Below, one piece after another: positions 22,630 through 31,207 of a stretch of 64,000 bases of DNA; within the stretch, counting starts at the first letter, position 1, and each line of letters begins with the position of its first letter. The stretch is from VAZQ01 sp963758945 (GTDB lineage: Bacteria > Pseudomonadota > Alphaproteobacteria > Rhizobiales > Xanthobacteraceae), in contig CAVWXY010000006.1 in NCBI GenBank assembly GCA_963758945.1, positions 1,178,001-1,242,000 on the forward strand, in the 5' to 3' direction. The translations under genes and the position numbers were made by a program. The notes under the pieces are model-generated. The model worked only from the letters and a program-made list of their open reading frames with translations. It did no database searches and was not told where the DNA came from.

Positions 22630-23538
22630 TCATCCCCGGTCTTTTTGCGCCGGGCGACGGTGAGCGAGGTCATCGAGGCGCTGCGCCAACCGGTCGAGCT
22701 CCCAGTCCCGAGCGAGCGCTGCCGCCTTGTCCCAGGTGGGCGTCTGGTCGGGCAGTTTCGGCAGCGGAGCGGAGGCATCCATGGTCGCAATCCGGCGGTA
22801 GAGGCGCAGCTCGTCGGCTTGGGCCGGAAACCGCCCGGCCTCGAGGATGTCTTCGAGCGTCGCGTATTTCCGCAGCAGGGCTGCCGCCCCCTGCGGCCCG
22901 ATGCCCTTCGCGCCCGGCAACCTGTCGGAGGGATCGCCGCGCAACGCGATAAAATCGGGGACTTGGCTCGGGTCGACGCCGTAGCGCTCGCGCACCTGCT
23001 GCGGGCCGATCCGGGCCATCTCGCCTGCTCTCACGGGATGGACGATCGTGGTGGACGGCGAGGCGAGCTGAAAGGTGTCGCGATCACCGCTCGCCACGAC
23101 CGCGGTTCCGCCCCGCCGCTCCTCCGCGGCGACCGCGGCGGCGAGGAAATCGTCGGCCTCGTAGCCCGGGGCCTTGCCGTTTGCGAACCCGCACGCCGCC
23201 ACGAACAGGGGCAGCAGGTCGAGCTGCTCGAGCAGCGCCTGATCGAAATGGCGGCCGCCTTGGTAGGCCGGGAACGCCTTGTGACGATAGGTCGGACTGT
23301 CCAGCGTATCCCAGCCCACGACCACCGCGCGCGGCTGCTCGCCCTCGTAGAGCCGGAGGAGGAAATTCGCGAAGCCGAGGATCGCGCCCCCCGGTCTGCC
23401 GCCCCGCGATTGGATTGTCTTCGGCAGCCCGTGATACGCCCGGTGCGCAAACAAATCTCCGTCCACGACGAGCAGGGGACGGCGCACGGCGGCCGTGCCC
23501 CGCGAAGGACGCTGGCGCTTTGCGCGCGTTGCCGCCAT
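22630..23538 (-). CDS. 5'-3' exonuclease (PolA N-terminal-type / FEN family)
   Basis: A stand-alone 302-residue flap endonuclease-like nuclease. LLVVDGDLFAHRAYHGLP holds the first metal-binding Asp, PGYEADDFLAAAV and ASGDRDTFQLAS hold further acidic ligands, and DFIALRGDPSDRLPGAKGIGPQGAAALL is the helix-3-turn-helix DNA-binding part. It corresponds to the 5' nuclease domain of DNA polymerase I. ATG at 23538 begins a short basic tail (MAATRAKRQRPS); the reading from 23586 adds no conserved residues. It would act in repair or RNA-primer removal. It lies 13 bases downstream of the acyl-CoA synthetase gene and is possibly cotranscribed with it. Confidence 0.85.
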   Translation of the reverse strand: MAATRAKRQRPSRGTAAVRRPLLVVDGDLFAHRAYHGLPKTIQSRGGRPGGAILGFANFLLRLYEGEQPRAVVVGWDTLDSPTYRHKAFPAYQGGRHFDQALLEQLDLLPLFVAACGFANGKAPGYEADDFLAAAVAAEERRGGTAVVASGDRDTFQLASPSTTIVHPVRAGEMARIGPQQVRERYGVDPSQVPDFIALRGDPSDRLPGAKGIGPQGAAALLRKYATLEDILEAGRFPAQADELRLYRRIATMDASAPLPKLPDQTPTWDKAAALARDWELDRLAQRLDDLAHRRPAQKDRG

Positions 23539-23551
23539 GCCGCTCACTGAT

Positions 23552-26275
23552 CTATTGGCGTCCGCCGTGCGCCGGCGATCCTGCAAGGGGGAGCTTGACG
23601 AGGCAAGTGTCGGGATCGTCCGGGTCGGACGCGACGTCGAAGCCGAGCTCCCTGCACATGGCGAGCATCGCGGTATTTTCGCGCAGCACCTGGCCCTCGA
23701 TGGTCTTCAGGCCTTCGGCGCGCGCATATTCGATGATCATCTGCATGAGGAGATAACCGAGGCCGCGCCCCTTGAGATCGGAGCGCACCAGGACGGCGTA
23801 TTCGCCGTTCTCGTAGTTGGCGTCGGCGTGCAGCCGGACCACGCCCAGCAGATTGCCCGACGTTTCCTCGATGGCGACGAATGCCATGGCCCGGCCATAG
23901 TCGATCTGGGTCAGGCGGGCGACGAAGCTGTGGCCGAATTCCTTCACCGGCGCAAAGAAACGCAGGCGCAAATCCTGCCGCGTGACCGCGGCGAAGAACG
24001 GCCCGTACAGCGGCTCGTCCTCCGGCCGCACCGGGCGCACGAGCAGCTTGGTTCCGTCGCGCAACGCCGTGCGGCGCTCCCATTCCTTGGGATAGGGCCT
24101 GATGGCGAAACGGGGATGGCCCGCCGGGCCGGGGCGCGGGCGCTCGAGCGGCGCCACCGCCACGCGGGCATCGACGGCGACGAGGCCGTTCTGGTCGGCC
24201 AATAGCGGATTGAGATCGAGCTCGCGCAGCTCCGGCAGGTCGGCGGCGAGTTGCGCGAGCTTGACCAGGACGAGGGCGACGGCATCGGTGTCGGCGGCCG
24301 GCACGTCGCGATAGGCCTTTAGCACGCGCGACACGCGGGTGCGGGCGATCAGGTTGCGAGCGAGCTCGAGGTCGAGCGGCGGCAGCGCCAGCGCCTTGTC
24401 GCCGATGACCTCGACCGCGGTGCCGCCGCGGCCGAACACGATGACGGGGCCGAAGGTGGGATCGTCCGCGATGCCGGCGATCAATTCGCGCGCTTTCGGG
24501 CGCACCACCATCGGATGCAGCGTCACGCCGGTGATGCGGGCAGCGGGCCGGGCGGCGCGCGCCCGCGCGAGGATGTCCGCGACCGCCTCGCGCACCGCGC
24601 GTTCGCTGGTGAGGTTGAGCCGCACGCCGCCGACCTCGGACTTGTGCACGATGTCGGGCGAGAGGATCTTGGCTACGACGCCCGAGCCTGCCGCCAGAAA
24701 CGGTTCCGCGGCGGCGGCGGCTTCGTCGGGGTTGCGCGCGAGCAGCGCGGGCGTGACCGGAATCGCATAGGCCGCGAGCAGCCGCGTGACCTCGATCGGA
24801 TCGAGCCAGGTGCGCCCGCTCCGCACCGCGTTCTCGACCACCGCGCGGGCGGCGGCGACGTCGGGCTTGAAATCCTGCGGCAAGCTCGGCGGCGTCGCCA
24901 TCAACGCTTCCAGCGCTTCCCGGTAGTGCACCAAGTGCATAAAGCCGCGAACCGCCTCGGACTCGGTGGCGTAGCTCGGGATGCCGGCCGCTTCGAAGAT
25001 CGGGGTGAGGGCGTCGCTCGATCCCACCCACGCCGCAAGCACGGGCTTCGGCCGGATGAAGCTGTTGCGGTGCGCCTGCGCGGCGGCGGCGGTCGATCTC
25101 GCCGCCGCTTCGGCCGATGCGAGCGCGGTCGGGACATTCATGACCAGGATGGCGTCGTTCTCGGTGTCCTCGATCAACCGCTCGAGCGCGGCGACGTAGC
25201 GCGCGGCATCGGCGTCGCCGGCGATGTCGACCGGGTTCGCGCGCGACCAGATCGGCGGCAACGCCGCGTCGAGCTTGCTCATCGCTACAGGGGAAATGTT
25301 CGCGAGCGTTCCGCCGAGGTCGGCCAGCCGGTCGACGGCGAGCACGCCGATGCCGCCGCCATTGGTGAGGATTGCCAACCGCTTGCCCGGAAACGGCCGC
25401 AAGCGCCCGAGCGTCTCGGCCGCGGCGAACAGCTCGTCGAGGTCGAGCACCCGCAGCAGGCCGGCGCGACGGAACGCGGCGTCGTAGACCGCGTCCGCGC
25501 CGGCGAGCGCGCCGGTATGCGTCTGCGCCGCCTTGGCGCCTTGCGCGTGGCGGCCGGACTTGATCACCGCGACCGGCTTGGTGCGCGCGGCGGCGCGCGC
25601 GGCCGACATGAACTTGCGGGCATCGTGGATCGATTCGACGTAGAGCAGGATCGCGCGGGTCGTGCCGTCGAGCGCGAAGAAATCGAGCAGGTCGCCGAAA
25701 TCGACGTCGATCGTGTCGCCCAGCGACACCGCCGCCGAGAATCCGATGTCGTGCGCCGCCGACCATTCGAGCAGACCCGCGGCGATAGCGCCGGATTGCG
25801 AGATCAGGGCGAGATCGCCGGCGGGCGGCATGCGGGCGGCGAAGCTGGCATTGAGCTTGGCGCGCGACGACAACACGCCGAGGCAGTTCGGGCCGACCAG
25901 CCTGAGCCCGGTCGCGCGTGCCGCCCGCTCGCAGGCGTCGGCGAGCGAGCCTTCGCTGTGGCCGAGACCAGCGGTGATGATGATGGCGGTCGCCGCGCCT
26001 TTTTCGCCCGCCGCCGTCACGATGCCGGGGACCGAGGCAGGCGGCGTCGCGATCACCACCAGATCGGGGGCCGGCGGCAGCTCCGCGATGGTCTTCACCG
26101 CCTTGATGCCCTCGATCTCGCCATAGTGCGGGTTGACGAGGTGGATTGATCCCTCGAACCCCGCCTCGCGCAGATTTCGCAGCACGGCGCGGCCGGGCGA
26201 GGTCGCGCGCGGGCTTCCCCCCACGACGGCGACCGAACGCGGGGCAAACAGCTTATTGAGACGATAGGTCGACAT
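23552..26275 (-). CDS. ADP-forming acyl-CoA synthetase fused to GNAT acetyltransferase (Pat-like)
   Basis: A 907-residue protein. The CoA-binding domain is about 8-100 (SVAVVGGSPRATSPGRAVLRNL). The succinyl-CoA ligase-like domains are about 145-460 (LALISQSGAIAAGLLEWSA; THTGALAG; NGGGIGVLAVD). An ATP-grasp domain follows at about 480-690 and a GNAT domain at about 720-890 (LLVRPVRPEDEPLYGPFF; GRGLGYLLMQMIIEYA). This is the architecture of the protein lysine acetyltransferase Pat/YfiQ, in which the synthetase part is often inactive and senses acetyl-CoA. The usual active-site His lies in a TH-T-G-A-L-A-G context. ATG at 26275 starts the CoA-binding fold; the longer frame to 26653 is discarded. 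Confidence 0.82.
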   Translation of the reverse strand: MSTYRLNKLFAPRSVAVVGGSPRATSPGRAVLRNLREAGFEGSIHLVNPHYGEIEGIKAVKTIAELPPAPDLVVIATPPASVPGIVTAAGEKGAATAIIITAGLGHSEGSLADACERAARATGLRLVGPNCLGVLSSRAKLNASFAARMPPAGDLALISQSGAIAAGLLEWSAAHDIGFSAAVSLGDTIDVDFGDLLDFFALDGTTRAILLYVESIHDARKFMSAARAAARTKPVAVIKSGRHAQGAKAAQTHTGALAGADAVYDAAFRRAGLLRVLDLDELFAAAETLGRLRPFPGKRLAILTNGGGIGVLAVDRLADLGGTLANISPVAMSKLDAALPPIWSRANPVDIAGDADAARYVAALERLIEDTENDAILVMNVPTALASAEAAARSTAAAAQAHRNSFIRPKPVLAAWVGSSDALTPIFEAAGIPSYATESEAVRGFMHLVHYREALEALMATPPSLPQDFKPDVAAARAVVENAVRSGRTWLDPIEVTRLLAAYAIPVTPALLARNPDEAAAAAEPFLAAGSGVVAKILSPDIVHKSEVGGVRLNLTSERAVREAVADILARARAARPAARITGVTLHPMVVRPKARELIAGIADDPTFGPVIVFGRGGTAVEVIGDKALALPPLDLELARNLIARTRVSRVLKAYRDVPAADTDAVALVLVKLAQLAADLPELRELDLNPLLADQNGLVAVDARVAVAPLERPRPGPAGHPRFAIRPYPKEWERRTALRDGTKLLVRPVRPEDEPLYGPFFAAVTRQDLRLRFFAPVKEFGHSFVARLTQIDYGRAMAFVAIEETSGNLLGVVRLHADANYENGEYAVLVRSDLKGRGLGYLLMQMIIEYARAEGLKTIEGQVLRENTAMLAMCRELGFDVASDPDDPDTCLVKLPLAGSPAHGGRQ

Positions 26276-26528
26276 CGGTCGGAAATCCGGAGATCGAATG
26301 AGCCTTCGCCCCAGCCTATCCCATCGATCTGTGACGGAATTTGACGACGGTCGGGCCGGCAGGATGGCACCCCGGCTCGTCGCCGGTTTGAGCTGGATCA
26401 ATGGACCGACGCCTGCGGAGCCCGCGCTTTGACCGATTGTTTCGTGGCTGCGGGCGGATTTCGCGCCGGCGAGAACGTCACCGCGCGCAATGTGGTAGAG
26501 TATCGACAATAACAACCGGGAGAGCAGG

Positions 26529-26759
26529 ATGCGGCCATCGATCGGATTGATCCTCCTTGCAGTGCTGGTCCTTTGTCCGCAGTGCGTTTGGGCGCTGGCC
26601 AATCCGGCGTCGGTGTTCTGCGCCCAGAGCGGCGGCAAGAGCGAGATCCGCAAGGGACCGCGCGGGCAGTACGGCGTCTGCCGGCTTCCCGACGGCCGGG
26701 TGGTGGACGAGTGGTCCTACTTCCGGGAGATGAAGGGGAAGACTGCGCCCGCGCGCTGA
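26529..26759 (+). CDS. Small exported DUF333-type protein
   Basis: A 76-residue protein with an N-terminal signal peptide (SIGLILLAVLVLCPQCVWA). Its body ANPASVFCAQSGGKSE...GQYGVCRLPDGRVVDEWSYFR matches the DUF333 pattern, including the conserved ANPASxxC at the start and C-x-LPDG near the end. Related proteins are called putative hemolysins, without proof. GGGAGAGCAGG precedes the ATG. It is divergent from the acyl-CoA synthetase/GNAT gene and convergent with a Bug receptor gene, and stands alone. Confidence 0.75.
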   Translation: MRPSIGLILLAVLVLCPQCVWALANPASVFCAQSGGKSEIRKGPRGQYGVCRLPDGRVVDEWSYFREMKGKTAPAR

Positions 26760-26777
26760 GCCTGTGCTGTCACTGCG

Positions 26778-26820
26778 GCATGGTCCCGAAGAGCGCATAT
26801 TGGTTTACGGAAAAGATCGC
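26778..26820. repeat. Degenerate copy of the GCATGATCC/GGAAAAG palindromic repeat
   Basis: TGGTCCCGAAGAGCGCATATTGG...GGAAAAGATCGCGCTCC is a diverged version of the element seen at 32682 and 33820 (CCGGAAAAGTGGG...GGTTTTCCG core). It lies after the DUF333 gene. Confidence 0.4.
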
Positions 26821-26834
26821 GCTCCGACAATAAG

Positions 26835-26877
26835 CTGGAGCGGAGTGACGAGGCGAAGAGAAGTCATTCCGCTCCAG
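26835..26877. terminator. Long hairpin between convergent genes
   Basis: CTGGAGCGGAGTGAC and GTCATTCCGCTCCAG pair over 15 bp with one G-T mismatch around a 13-base loop. It sits between the convergent DUF333 and Bug-receptor genes and could terminate transcription from both sides, though it lacks a T-run; it may also be a repeat element. Confidence 0.45.
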
Positions 26878-26911
26878 GTGGGAGGTCTGCGTTTTCGGAG
26901 CGGGCCCCGCA

Positions 26912-27883
26912 TCACTGCGGCTTGATCCCCGCGAACTTGATCACCTTGGTCCATTTGTCGATATTTTCGGCGATGAACTTGGCGAACTCGTCCGGGGAGT
27001 TCGGCGGCGCCGCCACGGCGCCGAGATCGGCGAACCGTTGCTTGATGTTCGGGTCGAGCACCGCCGCGTTGGTCTGCTTGTTGAGCGTCGCGATGATCTC
27101 GGGCGGCGTGCCCTTGGGGACGCCGAAACCGATCCAGCCGGCCGCCTCGTAGCCCTTGAGGAAGCTGTCGATCGTCGGCACGTCCGGCAGGAATGGAAGC
27201 GGCTCCGTCGTCGTCACGCCCAGCGGCCGCAGCTTTCCGGCCTTGATCTGCGGCAGCGCGGTCGGCGTCACGTCGAACATCACTTGCACCTGGCCGGCGA
27301 CGAGATCGATCACCGCCGGCGTCGAGCCCTTATAGGGGATGTGCGTCAGGTCCACGCCGGCCATGAACTTGAACAGCTCGCCCGCGATGTGCTGCGGGCC
27401 GCCGGTGCCGGCCGAGGCCATGTTCAGCTTGCCGGGATTGGCCTTGGCGTAGGCGATGAACTCGGGGATGGTCTTGGCCGGCACCGAGGGGTGGACCTCC
27501 ATGACCAGCGGAACGCTCTCGACCCTCCCGACCGGCGCGATGTCGCGGACGAAGTCGAAGCTGAGCTTCTCGTAGAGCGCGACGTTGATCGCGTTCTGCG
27601 AGTTCACCAGCAGCAGCGTGTAGCCGTCGGGCGGCATGCGGACCACGGCTTCGGTCGCGATGTTGCCGGCGGCGCCCGGCCGGACCTCGACGGGGAATTG
27701 CTGGCCGAGCTTCTCCGCCAGGAATTGCGCGATCAGCCGCGCGACGATGTCGGACGCGCTCCCCGCCGCCTGGCCGACGATGATCTTCACCGGCCGCGAT
27801 GGATAGGTTTGCGCGCTCGCGGAAGCCGGGAGCACCGCGGCACCCGCTGCCAGATGCAGGAATTTTCTGCGGGATAGAGTCAC
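26912..27883 (-). CDS. Bug-family (TctC-type) periplasmic solute receptor 1
   Basis: A 323-residue receptor of the tripartite tricarboxylate transporter type. The signal (SRRKFLHLAAGAAVLPASASAQ, with a twin-arginine pattern) is followed by TYPSRPVKIIVGQAAGSASDIVARLIA, the GAAGNIATEAV ligand loop and HIPYKGSTPAVIDLVAGQV, all typical of Bug proteins that bind carboxylates through water. The usual PPGG in the first loop is QAAG. No TctA or TctB membrane genes are nearby, which is common for Bug receptors; they share membrane parts or act as sensors. The ligand is unknown. It precedes a 430-bp gap and is divergent from a second Bug gene. Confidence 0.85.
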   Translation of the reverse strand: MTLSRRKFLHLAAGAAVLPASASAQTYPSRPVKIIVGQAAGSASDIVARLIAQFLAEKLGQQFPVEVRPGAAGNIATEAVVRMPPDGYTLLLVNSQNAINVALYEKLSFDFVRDIAPVGRVESVPLVMEVHPSVPAKTIPEFIAYAKANPGKLNMASAGTGGPQHIAGELFKFMAGVDLTHIPYKGSTPAVIDLVAGQVQVMFDVTPTALPQIKAGKLRPLGVTTTEPLPFLPDVPTIDSFLKGYEAAGWIGFGVPKGTPPEIIATLNKQTNAAVLDPNIKQRFADLGAVAAPPNSPDEFAKFIAENIDKWTKVIKFAGIKPQ

Positions 27884-28310
27884 GGTGTATCCCCCTTCTG
27901 TTCACGCGATCGAGCGCGAGCCACGATGCAAGCCGGCGCAAATCGACGGCCTGAGCAGGACGCCTGCCGCTGCCGGCAGCCCCAAGACAAGGCTACATCA
28001 CGCGTGTGAGGACGTGGAAGGGGGTCATGGCGGCTCCCGGCACGGCTCCGTCTGAGCCAAGCCGGGAGAGCTTGTCCGCTCTGTCCGGTGGTTCAGACGT
28101 CGACCTGTTCCGCCCTGGCCAGGGCATCATCGGTTTCGACGCCGAGATCTCTGACGGTACTTTCGAGCTCGACATGGCCGAGCGAAGCACCTCGGGTCCG
28201 TCTTGCGTGAAGGCGAGAAAAAGCAGCATCCTTGGGCAAGCCCGGACTTGTCCGGGACTCCGGTGAGGCCGCCGCCGGGACCTAAATAATAGACGGCCCA
28301 GGGAGGTACC
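27884..28310. other. 427-bp divergent gap between two Bug-receptor genes
   Basis: No gene is seen. The perfect small palindrome CCCGGACTTGTCCGGG (28241-28256), preceded by an A-rich stretch, is of a kind widely repeated in related genomes. The right part carries TAAATAATAGAC and a strong GGGAGGT ribosome site for the receptor at 28311. Promoters for both genes must lie here. Confidence 0.4.
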
Positions 28311-29288
28311 ATGATTTTCGCGCGCGCGCTCGCGGCGACGTTTCTCGCCGCGTTGATTTTGACTGGCGCCGCATCGGCGCAGCCCTATCCCAGCCGTCCG
28401 ATCACGCTCATGGTGCCGTACCCGCCCGGCGGCGCCACCGACGCCATCTCGCGCGTCATTCAGGACCGCATGTCGCAATCGCTCGCCCAGCAGATCGTCA
28501 TCGACAACATCGGCGGAGCCGGCGGCATGATCGCCGCCGCCAAGGCTGCCCGCGCCGCGCCCGACGGCTATACGATCCTGATCCACCAGGTGGCGCTGGC
28601 GGCGGGCATGACGATGTACAAGAACCTGACCTTCGACGCCGAGAAAGATTTCGTGGCCATCGGTCTCATCAACACGGCCGCTTCGACGTGGGCGGCGCGT
28701 CCGGACCTGCCGCCGAACAACATGGCCGAGCTGGTGCGCTGGATGAAGGAGCCCGGACGGAGCGCCAAGATCGCGCATCCCGGCGTCGGCTCTTTCGGTC
28801 ATCTGGCCGGCGTGCTGGTCGCTCAGGAGGTCGGCGCGGCGGTCACGCAGGTGCCCTACCGCGGCGCGGGACCTGCGCTCAACGACCTGCTCGCGGGCCA
28901 GGTCGATCTGAGCTCGCAATCGGCCGTGCAGGCCGGGCCCTTGATCAAGGCCGGCAAGCTCAAGGCCTACGCCATCATCGGGAGAAACCGCTTCGCCGGT
29001 CTGCCGGACCTGCCGACCATGGGCGAGCTCGGCTACCAGAAGCTCAATCTCGATTTCTGGCACATGCTGCTCGCGCCCGCCGGCACGCCGCGACCGGTGA
29101 TCGATCGCCTCAATGTCGCGCTTCGCTACGCGATGGCCGATGCCAAGGTCCAAAAGACGTTCGCCGACGGCGGCATGGATCCGTTCCCGCCCGGACAAGA
29201 CACGCCCGAGGCTGCCGCCGCGTTGCTCAAGCGCGAGATCAAGCTCTGGGGAGACGTGATCCGCGCCAACAACATCTCGGCGCAGTAG
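28311..29288 (+). CDS. Bug-family (TctC-type) periplasmic solute receptor 2
   Basis: A 325-residue Bug receptor with a Sec signal (FARALAATFLAALILTGAASAQ). PYPSRPITLMVPYPPGGATDAISRVIQ carries the complete PPGG-x-TD motif. GGAGGMIAAAKAARAAPDGYTILI and VPYRGAGPALNDLLAGQVDL complete the family pattern. GGGAGG lies just before the ATG. No membrane components are adjacent. Downstream are two MBL-fold genes on the opposite strand. The ligand is presumably a carboxylate but cannot be named from the sequence. Confidence 0.87.
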   Translation: MIFARALAATFLAALILTGAASAQPYPSRPITLMVPYPPGGATDAISRVIQDRMSQSLAQQIVIDNIGGAGGMIAAAKAARAAPDGYTILIHQVALAAGMTMYKNLTFDAEKDFVAIGLINTAASTWAARPDLPPNNMAELVRWMKEPGRSAKIAHPGVGSFGHLAGVLVAQEVGAAVTQVPYRGAGPALNDLLAGQVDLSSQSAVQAGPLIKAGKLKAYAIIGRNRFAGLPDLPTMGELGYQKLNLDFWHMLLAPAGTPRPVIDRLNVALRYAMADAKVQKTFADGGMDPFPPGQDTPEAAAALLKREIKLWGDVIRANNISAQ

Positions 29289-29336
29289 TGATCTTCGCCG
29301 ATCGTCGTTGAGGAGAAATCGGCTGGGGGCTGCGGC

Positions 29337-30167
29337 TCAGGCCGCGGGCGCCGCTGCGGCAGCGCCCGCCAGCGGCACTTTCTCGTTGGTGCCCGACTCC
29401 GGCATCAGCGCGGCGGCCTTCAGCCCTTCCTGCACCTTCGGCACCGTGGCGGCCACGTCGGTGATCGGCAGGCCGTGGGTCGGCGCGACGGTCCTGACGC
29501 CGAGTCGCTCGATCAAGTGGTCGAGCCGGTCGCAATAGACGTTCATGTCGGCGAACTTGGTCCAGAACAGCGCGAGGTCCGCGAACACCGCCGATACGTC
29601 CGGCAGGTCGAGCGACGTCGCCTCTTCCGCAACCAGGCCGCAGTGGCCGTCCTCGTGATAGTGGCTGTAGGCGAAGCCGTCGCCCGGGAACAGCACGCGC
29701 TCGCGCGTCTCGAAACCCCACCAAGTCGTGCGCAGGTCGCGGATCACGGGCTCGACCGCCATCAGGCTCCTGCCGCCGAGGTCGATCTCGTCGCCCTCCT
29801 TCATCCAGCGCATGCGATGCTCGTATTGCGGGAACGCCAGGTGATAGTCGCTGACGTCGCCGCACAGGACCGCGTCGGGAAAGGTCTTGAGGACGCGGCC
29901 GAGGCCGCCGCAATGCGGGGTCTCCTGGTGCGTGACGAACAGGTATTTGAGCGGCGCCACACCGCGGGCAAACAGCTCGTTCATGTGCCGCTCGATGACC
30001 GGAAAGTCCTTCGGGTGGCCGGTCTCGACCAGGCATGACGCGGCCTCGCCCGCGATCAGGAACGCGGCGTTGTAGCCGTGATAGACCTTGCCTTTGTGCC
30101 GCTGCGCCAGGCAGTCGCCGATCCAGAACACGCCGGGGGCGATCTCGCGGGGCAGCTTCTTCGACAT
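29337..30167 (-). CDS. MBL-fold protein with flavodiiron-like metal motif
   Basis: A 276-residue metallo-beta-lactamase-fold protein. The metal motif reads THQETPHCGGL, so H-x-E-x-x-H as in the di-iron flavodiiron (ODP) branch rather than the zinc H-x-H-x-D-H, with Pro where Asp is usual. Further possible ligands are in FPGDGFAYSHYHEDGHCG and APTHGLPITDV. The reaction is unknown; oxygen-binding or redox di-iron chemistry is possible. It starts two bases after the stop of another MBL-fold gene, so the pair is translationally linked. The C-terminus is an Ala-rich tail. Confidence 0.7.
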   Translation of the reverse strand: MSKKLPREIAPGVFWIGDCLAQRHKGKVYHGYNAAFLIAGEAASCLVETGHPKDFPVIERHMNELFARGVAPLKYLFVTHQETPHCGGLGRVLKTFPDAVLCGDVSDYHLAFPQYEHRMRWMKEGDEIDLGGRSLMAVEPVIRDLRTTWWGFETRERVLFPGDGFAYSHYHEDGHCGLVAEEATSLDLPDVSAVFADLALFWTKFADMNVYCDRLDHLIERLGVRTVAPTHGLPITDVAATVPKVQEGLKAAALMPESGTNEKVPLAGAAAAAPAA

Positions 30168-30169
30168 GC

Positions 30170-31084
30170 TCAGCGCTCCTCGTCGCGGGTGACGTAGCGC
30201 GACACCGCGACGCTTTTGTCCAGGCCCTTGAGAATTTCGTCGAGCATCCGGACATGCCGGGCCACGACCTTGCGACCGCGCAGGATGCAGCCGTAGCCGG
30301 GCGCGATCGTCTCGACGTCATGTTTGTCGAACACGTTGCCGATCCCGCGCCGGATCGAGTTGGTCGGCGCGCCCTCCAGCCACCAGTAGCGCGTGTTCAG
30401 CATGAACGATCGCAGCTCGCGCTCGGTCGTGGTGTCGTTCGCGTCGGTGACGATCCAGGGGCCGTCCGCACGAGCGCGCCAGACATGGGTGAACAGGTCC
30501 GAGCTGAACAGCGTCCGTGTCGCGCGGTCGTACAGCCAGCGCGTGGCGATCAGACGGATCGGCGCCTGCATGACATCGATCAACCGGCCCTGTTGTCCGA
30601 GCTTGATCGTGTCCGAGCGGGTCACGGCGACGACCTTCATCGATTCCAGGATGTTGCGGCCGTCCGCCCTTGACCCGAAATCGAACCACAGGGCGGCGTC
30701 GACATTGCTGGTGTAGCATTGCTCGACGTTGAAGTGCCCGGCGAAGGCTTCGACGTTGTTGATCGACATGAACTCGTTGAGCCGCAGCGGGAACAGCGAC
30801 AGCGGCAGCCCCGGCGCGATCAGCGCTTCGATCTGGCTGCGGATCGCCGGTTCGTCCTTGCCGAAGCCGGTGTCGATCAGCATCGCGGCGTCGCTCTGCG
30901 TCAGCAGGTAGCTGTTCGCGACCGAAAAGCCGCGCGCACTGGCCGGATAGGAGCTGACCCGGCCATCGAGCGCATAGGGGTGTTGCAGGGCGTAGAGCTT
31001 TCCGTCGGCGAGCGCCGCGATCCCGCGCGCTGCGCCGCCCGTTTCGCCGGCTTCCCGCGGCGCGTATTGCGTCAAGACGGACAC
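30170..31084 (-). CDS. MBL-fold protein with degenerate metal motif
   Basis: A 304-residue relative of the downstream gene, also of the MBL fold (NSYLLTQSDAAMLIDTGFGKDE near residue 58). At the place of the first metal motif it has LRLNEFMSINNVEAF: the Glu is kept, but the flanking histidines are Asn. The later part has LFSSDLFTHVW with Asp and His and APGYGCIL where APxHG is expected. It may bind one metal or none and could be a partner subunit of the following, better preserved protein. It is the first gene of the two-gene operon. Confidence 0.6.
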   Translation of the reverse strand: MSVLTQYAPREAGETGGAARGIAALADGKLYALQHPYALDGRVSSYPASARGFSVANSYLLTQSDAAMLIDTGFGKDEPAIRSQIEALIAPGLPLSLFPLRLNEFMSINNVEAFAGHFNVEQCYTSNVDAALWFDFGSRADGRNILESMKVVAVTRSDTIKLGQQGRLIDVMQAPIRLIATRWLYDRATRTLFSSDLFTHVWRARADGPWIVTDANDTTTERELRSFMLNTRYWWLEGAPTNSIRRGIGNVFDKHDVETIAPGYGCILRGRKVVARHVRMLDEILKGLDKSVAVSRYVTRDEER

Positions 31085-31207
31085 GATGGCTGGACCTTAT
31101 CGGGCCTCGCCGATGAAGGGAACAGGGTTCACGCTCGTTGCCGTGCCCGCGGGGAGCCCGGCGGGAAACAACGATGAGGCGGGTTGGCCTCTGTGTAGAG
31201 GCTTGGT

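Noticed and set aside
26276..26653. Longer start of the acyl-CoA synthetase/GNAT gene
   Set aside because: The 126 extra residues show no similarity to the family and would overlap the divergent DUF333 gene and its promoter.
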